Below are positions 1 through 9,000 of a stretch of DNA of 9,841 nt, piece after piece. The position numbers and the translations under genes are program-made. The notes below the pieces were generated by a model. It was not told where the DNA came from. It did no database searches and was given only the letters and a program-made list of their open reading frames with translations. Each line of letters begins with the position of its first letter. Position 1 is the stretch's first letter. The stretch spans positions 1-9,841 of the forward strand of contig JAIRTZ010000080.1 in the NCBI GenBank assembly GCA_031254685.1, written 5' to 3'. Origin of the DNA: Methanomassiliicoccaceae archaeon. GTDB lineage: Archaea > Thermoplasmatota > Thermoplasmata > Methanomassiliicoccales > Methanomethylophilaceae.

Positions 1-3000
1 TCCGATCTGCGGAGGACACCGTCCTGGGATTGGCCACCAGTGCCGTCAGGCAGGAGGCGTACGGCAAAGAATGCACGCTGATCTTCTGGGGCGACGGTAC
101 GAGGCCGGTCAACACGCTGAGCATCGGGAACTCAAGCGTCTATATAGAGACGGGCAACCCCGGCTGGAACGTCACGGTATACGGTTCGCTGTCATCCGAC
201 TGCGCAACGTCATTTAACGCCACACTTGTCACGAACCTCAGCAGCATCACGATCTATGCGGACATCGCGTGCACCAGCGGCGGCCCGGCGATACGCAACA
301 ACGGCTCCGGAACGGTGAACATCGAAGGAGGCACGATAACGGCCACAGGCTCCGGCCACGCGGTCGTGAACGCTGCCTCAGGTACGGTCAACATCTCCGA
401 TGCCGTGCTCATCTCTGTGACCGGCAACGCGGCCAACAACGTCGCAGGCGGAAAAATGAACATATCGGACACCGCGATCCAAACAACGGGCACAGGGGCC
501 TCGTCCGTTTACAACAACGGAGCGGGCACGATCGACCTCACGGGTATCACGATAAACAGCGTCGGATCGGCGGTCAACAACAGGGCGGGCGGAACGGTCA
601 ACATCACCGGCTGCACATTGTTCAGCGAAACGTCACAGACCGTTTACAACTATTGGGAAGGCACGATCAAGATAACGGACGGCACGATATCGAACGGCGG
701 CGCACAATCGATATTCATGAACAATGCGAAGGGCAGCCTGATATTGGAAGGGAGCCCGGAGATCGGCAAGGCGATACGCGCATACGCGGGCGCCGCCGCA
801 AGCCAGCTGAAGCTCGGAGACAGTTTCGCACCCGTCGGGACATACGTATTGGAGCCGGCAGACCCTGCCGCCGAATTGATAACGGTGACCGGCGGCGCAG
901 GCATATTCTCAAGCTTCGAGCTTACGGGCATGTCAAAATTCCGTTTGGACACAAGCGGTAACGATATCATCCTGGTAGATTCGGAATATGATTTCAGGCT
1001 GATCAAGGGCACGGGCGCCAATTTCACCGCCCAGAGGAATGTGGACGGGAACGGTGCGTGGGTGAACATACCCGGCGCGGTCAACGTTACGATACAGACC
1101 GCCCTCGACTCCGTCAAGAGAGATGCCGCCGGCGGGAAGTCCGCGCTGACGTTCTGGGGCGACGCTTCGGAGCCGGAGGCCAACACACTGGACATCGGCG
1201 CCGCGGTCATGACATTCGACGGCTCGGGCTTCGGATGGAACGTCACGTTATACGGGACGCTCACTGCGGCCGTCACATCATCCGGCAACGCGGCCATTGT
1301 ATTGACATTCAACGCAAGCATCACAAGCTATGCGGACATTACGAACACCTCCGGCGGCTCCGGGATCCGTAACACCAGCACAGGGACGGCAGATATCAAA
1401 GGAGGCACAATAACTAACACGAGCATAGGCGTGGCCGTCGCCAACGCGGGCACAGGCACCGTCAGCATATCCGGGGACGCCGTTGCGCACGCCGAGGCCC
1501 ACAACGCGATCTCGAACTCCTCCGGCGGCACGGTGAACGTCCACGGCGGCACGTTATCAACGTCGTCCGTGTCAGTATTGGGGACGATCAGCAACAACAG
1601 CACCGGAAAGGTCAACATATCCGCCGGCACTATATCGAACCCGAACGGCTGGGCGGTCTAGAACTCGGGCGGCGGAACGGCGAACATCTCTGGCGGCACT
1701 TTCACATCGGCGGCCGCATCCAGTCCTACTATCTACAACCTTACTGAAGGTACGATCAACATCACCGGGGACATCACGGTGAGCAGCGAAAAGAATTACG
1801 GGATACGGAACAACGGCGCCGGAACGATAAACATCACCGACGCCGAGATTTCGGCATCAGGTCCCTTGGCAGCGATATACAACAACGCGGCAGGGAAGAT
1901 AAACATCACCGACGCCTCGATATCGGGGAACGGCACGTACGCGGTCCAAATGAACAGCGCATCCGGGTCGTTGACGCTGGACGGGGACCCGACCATCAAC
2001 GGGGCCATAAGGATATACACAGGCCAGCTGAAGGTGCCCGACACCTTCGCACCGGGTCAGACATACGTTTTGGACGTAGTGAACCCCGTCACCGGCGCGG
2101 CGGTCGTGAAGGGCGGCGCGGGATATCTTGAGAACTTTACAACAACGTATACAACAAAGCACTTCCTCGATGAGAACGGGGATGACATCATTCTTATCGA
2201 TACGGCACAGATCTACAGGATCATCAAGGGCGCGGGAAGCAGCTTCACGGCCCAGAGGGACATTCACGATAACGGTACGTGGTACGACATCCCGGGCGGC
2301 GTCGACGTCACGATACAGAACGCCGTCAACGCGATCAAGGCGCAGTCCGACGGCAAACCGTGCGATATCACGTTCTGGGGCGACGGTTCGGAACCGGTGA
2401 ACACGCTGAACCCCGGGAGTGCCATGATCACATTCAACGGCGACGGCTTCGGATGGAACGCCACGTTATACGGGACGCTCGCGTCCGCCGCGTCATCGGA
2501 GTCCAGCGCCGCGATAATTCTTACGAACGGCGCGAACATCACAAGCCGCGCGGACGTCAGCAATACCGGCACCGCCTCCGCGTTCCGTAACACCTCGTCG
2601 GGAACGCTGACGATCGAAAGCGGCAACGTCAGCGGAAAGTCGTACCATGCGATCGTGAACAACGGCAACGGCACGCTGAACATATACGGCGGAACGATCT
2701 CAACGTCATCGACCCTGGCGGCGGCAATAACCAACCAGAGCGCAGGCCCCGTGAACATAATCGGGGACGTCACGGTAACGAACGCCGGCTGGAACGTCAA
2801 CAACAGCGGGGCCGGTACGATAACGATATCCGGCGGTACATTCACTTCGACGAACGCCGGCTACCCTACGCTGTTCAACAACGGCATGGGCACGATGAAC
2901 ATAACCGACGCTGCGATACTGTCCGCGGGCATAGGGGTCCGGACCGCCGTCGGCACGGTGAACATAAAGGACTCATCGATCTCGGCGGGGGCGCACGCAA

Positions 3001-6000
3001 TATACATCAGCGGCGCGGCAGGCCGCGTGAGCCTGGACGGGGCGGTGGATGTGAACAGGAACCTGTTCATATTCCCGGGCACCCTGAGCGTGTCCGAGGG
3101 CTTCGAGCCGAGTTCCGTATATGTCCTCGAGATATCGGACCCGGCCGCCGGCGCGGTCATCGTGAACGGCGGCGCGGCATTCAGATCATCCTTTGATATC
3201 ATACTGACGAAGTTCGCCGTAGGGACGGCGGACGGCAACATCGTTCTCACGGATGATGCGCGGCCGGACTTCAGGATCATCAACGGCGGAACATCCGGAA
3301 CGTTCACAGCACAGAGGGACGTCTACGGGGACGGAGCATGGAAGGACCTCATCGGCGGCGTCAGCGTCAAGATACAGGACGCTGTCGATAAGATAAAAGC
3401 GGACGCTGAGGGCAAAGGATGCACGCTCACGTTCTGGGGTAACGGTGCGGGGACGGACCCGACGGAGTTGAGCATAGGCAGCAGCATGGTCACATTCGAC
3501 GGCAGGGGCGTCGGCTGGGATGTGACGTTATTCGGTTCGGTGACATCTTTCGTGTCATCATCAAGCTTTGCAACGATAACGGTCTCCAACGATGCGAAGG
3601 TCACAAGCTATGCGGACATCAGCAACACCACCACAGGGTACGGTCACGCGATCCGCAACGACGGCACGTCGACGCTGAACCTGTTCGGCGGGACGATAAC
3701 CTCGTCGGGCAGCCAGCAGACCGTCATCAACTACGGCACAGGCACGATCACCATAGCGGAGGACACCGCGGTGCGGAGCGTAGGCAGCACCGCGGTCATG
3801 AACAACAGCACCGGTAAGATAAAGATCTCGGGCAACGTCCTGATCGAAAGCACAGTGCACATCGCGGTAAGCAACGCATCCGGAGAGACAGAGATAACCG
3901 GCGGCACGATCACATCGGCATCCGGTTACAGTTCCGCGGTCTCCAACGGGACGGGCACGTTAAGCATATCCGGCGCGGAGATAATAAGCGCAAAGAACGC
4001 TGCGGTGGCGAATCAGGGCAGCGGCACAATAAACATCAAGAATTCTGTGCTCAAGGCAGGCACATATGCGATCAACATGACCGACGCGTCCGGTTCGCTC
4101 AACTTGGACGGGACATTGGAGGCGGACCGGAAGATCGGCGTATTCGCCGGCCAGCTCAGTCTGGCCAAGGACTTCAATCCGATGTCGAATGTTTACGAAC
4201 TGGAGCTGAAGTCGCCGTCCGCCGGCGCAACGGCGGTGCTCAACGGTGCGAAGTACTTTTCGAGCTTCGAGAACGCATTGACAGCATTCATGATGGTCAT
4301 CGGCGGAGATGACATCGTCCTGAAGGGAACGGAACCGATATTCAGGATAATCCACGGCACAGGCCAAGGATTATATACAGCACAGAGGGACATCCTGGGC
4401 AACGGCACGTCGTGGAAGAACATCCCCAACGCGACGGACGTCTGGATACAGTTCACCATCGACAGGATAAAAGCGGACGCGGGCGGCAAAGAATGCTCGC
4501 TCACGTTCTGGGGCGACGGTTCGGGACCGGTGAACACGCTGACGGTCGGGAGCAAGATCACATTCACCGGCCGGGAGTGGAACGTCAGGATGGACGGTTC
4601 GCTGATAACGGATTATGATTCCATCTTCATACAACTGACGGACGGCGCGAACGTCACAAGCGTTGCGAATATCGATACCAAATTTGAGGCGATCCGCAAC
4701 AGCAGTACGGGAACGCTGAGGATCGAAGGCGGCATCATATCGTCAGGGTCGTGGGGCATCATCAATGATGGCGCAGGCACGACATTGATATCCGGCGATA
4801 CCGTGATCGAGACCAGAAAAGGCGGCGGTACAGCGCTGTACAACAGGTCCGCAGGCACGATGATCGTCAGCGGCGGGACATTCTCCGCGCAATCGCTGAA
4901 TTCCCCTGCCGTCAGCAACGGAGACGGGGGAACGATGATCATCTACGGCGGGACATTCTCGCAGACATCGGACGACATTCCGCTCATGATCAACTCCGGC
5001 ACGGCCATAATAACCGGCGGCACATTCACGCAGAACGGCAGATCGTCGACCGTTCAGAACAGTTTCGGCGGGACGATCGAGATATCGGGAGGCACATTCA
5101 GAGCTTCGGAATTCAGTACGACGATAAAGAACAACAACAACGGCACGGTGAGGATATCCGGCAGCGCGGTTGTGGAAAGCATGAAGAGCGTTGCGGTCTC
5201 CAACGAGCAGTCAGGCAACATAATCATCACCGGCGGCACGATCATTTCATTCGGCACCACGGCGGCCTTAATGAACAACGGCCCGGGAACGATATACATT
5301 TCCGGCGGTACCGTAGAGAACGCCGGAACGGATTCCGCGATAAGTATCATGAACGGAAAGGTGATAATATCCGAATCGGACAAGACGGTCCCTACGATAA
5401 TAACCTCATCCGGCTACTTCACGATATATGTGTCCTCCTACGCACCGGGCGCAGTGATACTTGAGATCACCGGCGGAACGATAAGGAACACCGGCGAGGA
5501 CATCGTCATTGCGGCGATACACCATTATTCGACCGCAGGCATCGTCGATATCTCAGGAGGCACTGTGGAAAGCGTGGGAACGGCGATCAGGATCCAGAGG
5601 ACAGGTACGCTGAACATATCCGGCGACGCCGTCGTACGGGGCGGGAACGAGTATGCGATCAACGTCCAGAGCACCGGGACCGTGAACATCAGCGGCGGTA
5701 AGATCTCCTCGGAGGGCGCACACGCGATATTCATGAATATTGCCGGCGGTTCGCTCACCCTGAGCGGAACGCCCGAGATCAGCGGGGCGATACGCTCGTA
5801 CGCAGGCACGTCGTCAGCCCAGCTGAGCGTGCTCCCGGGATTCAGCCCCGGTGCGAACGTGCACAGGCTGGACATAGCCAACCCCGCCGCCGGCATGACG
5901 GCGGTCACGGGCGGCGCGGAGTTCCGCGGGAACTTCTATTCGATCGCCAAGAACTTCATGCTGGATGTCAGCGGAAGCGACCTTGTCCTGACGCCCGGTC

Positions 6001-9000
6001 ACGAGGTCAAGGTGACCGCTCACGGGGAAGGGGATGTTTACGTATCGGTGAACGGCGGGGCGCCGTTCAGATATGAGACGGAATTCAAGGCGGCGCCCGG
6101 GTCAGCGGTGGAATTCACGACATTCACCGCAACGGGCCACGCGTTCCACCACTGGTCCGTGGGCAAAGAGGGATACACGGATGAGGCGATATCGCTCACG
6201 GTAACGCAGGATACGGATGTGCACGCATTCTTCCGCGACCCGTCCAAGAACGATCACGCAGAGATAACAACGGTCTCGAACCCCGTCACCGGAGGTTCCG
6301 TCACATGGTCGTATGAGGACGAAACGGGCGCGACCGTTTCGTTCACAGGCGGCGGATACGTTCCGAAAGGGACAGATGTGACGTTCACGGCACCTGTGAA
6401 CGAAGGATATGAGTTCGGCGGCTGGGCGGGAGGCCTCTCCGGCTTCCAGCCCGAAGCGACGGCGCTCGTATCGGGAGACATGAACATCACCGCGACGTTC
6501 ACCGTAAAGACATACAATGTGACGGTGGACGCGGACAACATGACAAGCGACGCCCCCGCGTCGATCGGCCACGGCGATACGCTGACATTCACGTTCAAAC
6601 CGAACACGGGATACGCATTGCCGAAGTCGATCGTGGTGATAATTGACGGAAGGGCATTGTCGCCGGGCGAATACACATACGACGACAAGACCGGGTACGT
6701 CACGATACCGGGCATAACGGGCGGGATAACGATAACGACGTCCGCCACAAGGACCTATACGGTCGTGTTCGATCCGAACAACGGGTTCGATCCCACCTGG
6801 TTCGCGACCGTGCCCGCGGGCACGCCCGTCGCGAACCCCGGAGACCTGACATGGTACGGATGGACGTTCCTCGGCTGGTTCGACGGCGAGACGAAGTGGG
6901 AATTCACCGACGGCGTCGGCCGCGACATGGGGCTTGTCGCATCATGGGAATACAACGATGCGCACAGATGGACGATAACGTTCGACCCGGACAACGGGAA
7001 GGACACGTGGACGGAAAGCGTGATAAAGGGAGGCCCGGCGATGAACCCCGGCAACCCTGCATGGCACGGATGGACGTTCCTCGGCTGGTTCGCCGGCGAC
7101 ACGAAGTGGGAGTTCACGAACATCCCGAACGGGAACACAACGCTCACCGCAAAGTGGGAGTTCGACATGGATCAAAGGTTCACCGTAACGTTCGACCCGA
7201 ACAACGGCGGCAAAACGTGGTCGGAGACCGTTCCGAAGAACACCCTGATCGCTGACCCAGGCGATCTGTCGTGGTACGCATGGACGTTCCTCGGATGGTT
7301 CAGCGACTCTGTGCTCTGGACATTCACGGAGACCGTGAACGGCGACATCACGCTCACGGGGAAATGGATGGAGAACATGGACGAAAGGGCAACGGTCCTG
7401 TTCGTCCATGACAACGGGACCGGGACCGTACTGAAGGTGACAGTACCGCTGGGCACCAAGGTCGCGAGACCCGTCAGCGATCCGTTCTGGTACGGATGGA
7501 CGTTCCTCGGATGGTACAGCGGCGACACAAAGTGGGATTTCACGCAAACGGCGGAAGAGGACCTGGTCCTGACCGCAAAGTGGGAAATGAACATGAACGA
7601 AAGGTTCACCGTCACGTTCAACCCGAACAACGGCGGCAAAACGCAGTCGGTGACCGTTCCGAAGAACACACCGGCGGCAAGACCGGCCGACGACCCGACA
7701 TGGTTCGGATGGTCATTCGACGGATGGTTCAACGGCAATACACAGTGGAACTTCGACTCCCCTGTCTACGGCAATATGACGATAGCAGCGAAGTGGACCG
7801 AGAACCCGGACGAAAGGTTCAAGGTGACGTTCGATCACAATGACGGCACCGGTTCGGCGACCGAGGATTCGGTACCGAAAGGAACACCGGCGAAACCGAT
7901 CCCCGACCTGTCATGGTACGGATGGACGTTCCTCGGATGGTACAACGGCGACACGAAGTGGGAATTCACGCAGAAGGTGGATGCAGACCTCATACTTACC
8001 GCGAAATGGACCGAGAACCACGACGAGAGATGGACGGTCAAGTTCGACCCCAGGAATGACGGCAAGGATAAACCGTGGGAAGTGAGCGTCGTAAAGGGCA
8101 AAGCGGTACAAAGACCGGCGGAGGACCCGGCATGGTACGGATGGAACTTCGTCGGATGGTTCGTAGGTCCGCCGCTATGGAACTTCGACAATCCGGTCAA
8201 CGGCAACATATCGATCCTCGGACAATGGGAAGAGGACCCTTACGAGAGATGGAAGATAACCTTCGACCCCGTGAACGGGGACACTACCGCGGTCTCGGTA
8301 CCGAAGGGCACGCCTGTGAAACCGATCCCCGAACCGAAATGGTACGGATGGATATTCGACGGATGGTATATCGGCGACACGAAGTGGGAATTCACGCAGA
8401 AGGTGGATGCCGATATCACACTTACCGCGAAATGGACCGAGAACCCCGACGAGAGATGGACCGTCAAGTTCGACCCCAGGAATGACGGCAAGGATGAATC
8501 GTGGGAAGTGAGCGTCATAAAAGGCAAAGCGGTACAAAGACCGGCGCAGGACCCGGCATGGCACGGATGGAATTTCGTCGGATGGTTCGTGGGTCCGCCG
8601 CTATGGAACTTCGACAATCCGGTCAACGGCAACATAACGATACTCGGACAATGGGAGGAAGATCCCGATCAGAGGTGGAAGATAACCTTCGACCCCGTGA
8701 ACGGGGCCACTACCGCGGTCTCGGTACCGAAGGGCACGCCTGTGAAACCGATCCCCGAACCGAAATGGTACGGATGGATATTCGACGGATGGTACAACGG
8801 CGACACGAAGTGGGAATTCACGCAGAAAGTGGATGCCGATATCACACTTACCGCGAAATGGATCGAGAACCCCGACGAGAGATGGACGGTCACATTCGAC
8901 CCGAACAACGATGAGGATCCGATAAAAGAGGTCAGCATCATAAACGGCAGACCGGCAGAAAGGCCCGCGGAGGACCCGAAGAGGCCGGGATGGAACTTCG

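Noticed and set aside
269..961. 230-codon overlapping + strand frame
   Set aside because: It is an Arg/Gln/His-rich out-of-frame shadow of the rung codons, with no domain and no start signal.
30..1661. Separate 543-codon gene starting at TTG 30 and ending at TAG 1661
   Set aside because: The frame is open to base 3 and residues upstream of TTG belong to the entry segment. There is no signal peptide, and the repeat pattern continues in frame past the TAG. GGAGG at 11-15 is 14 bases away and is probably chance.
1779..1955. Possible new start after the TAG (GTG 1779 or ATG 1950)
   Set aside because: Neither has a ribosome-binding sequence nearby. Both lie inside rungs or the cap, and a protein starting there would lack a secretion signal.
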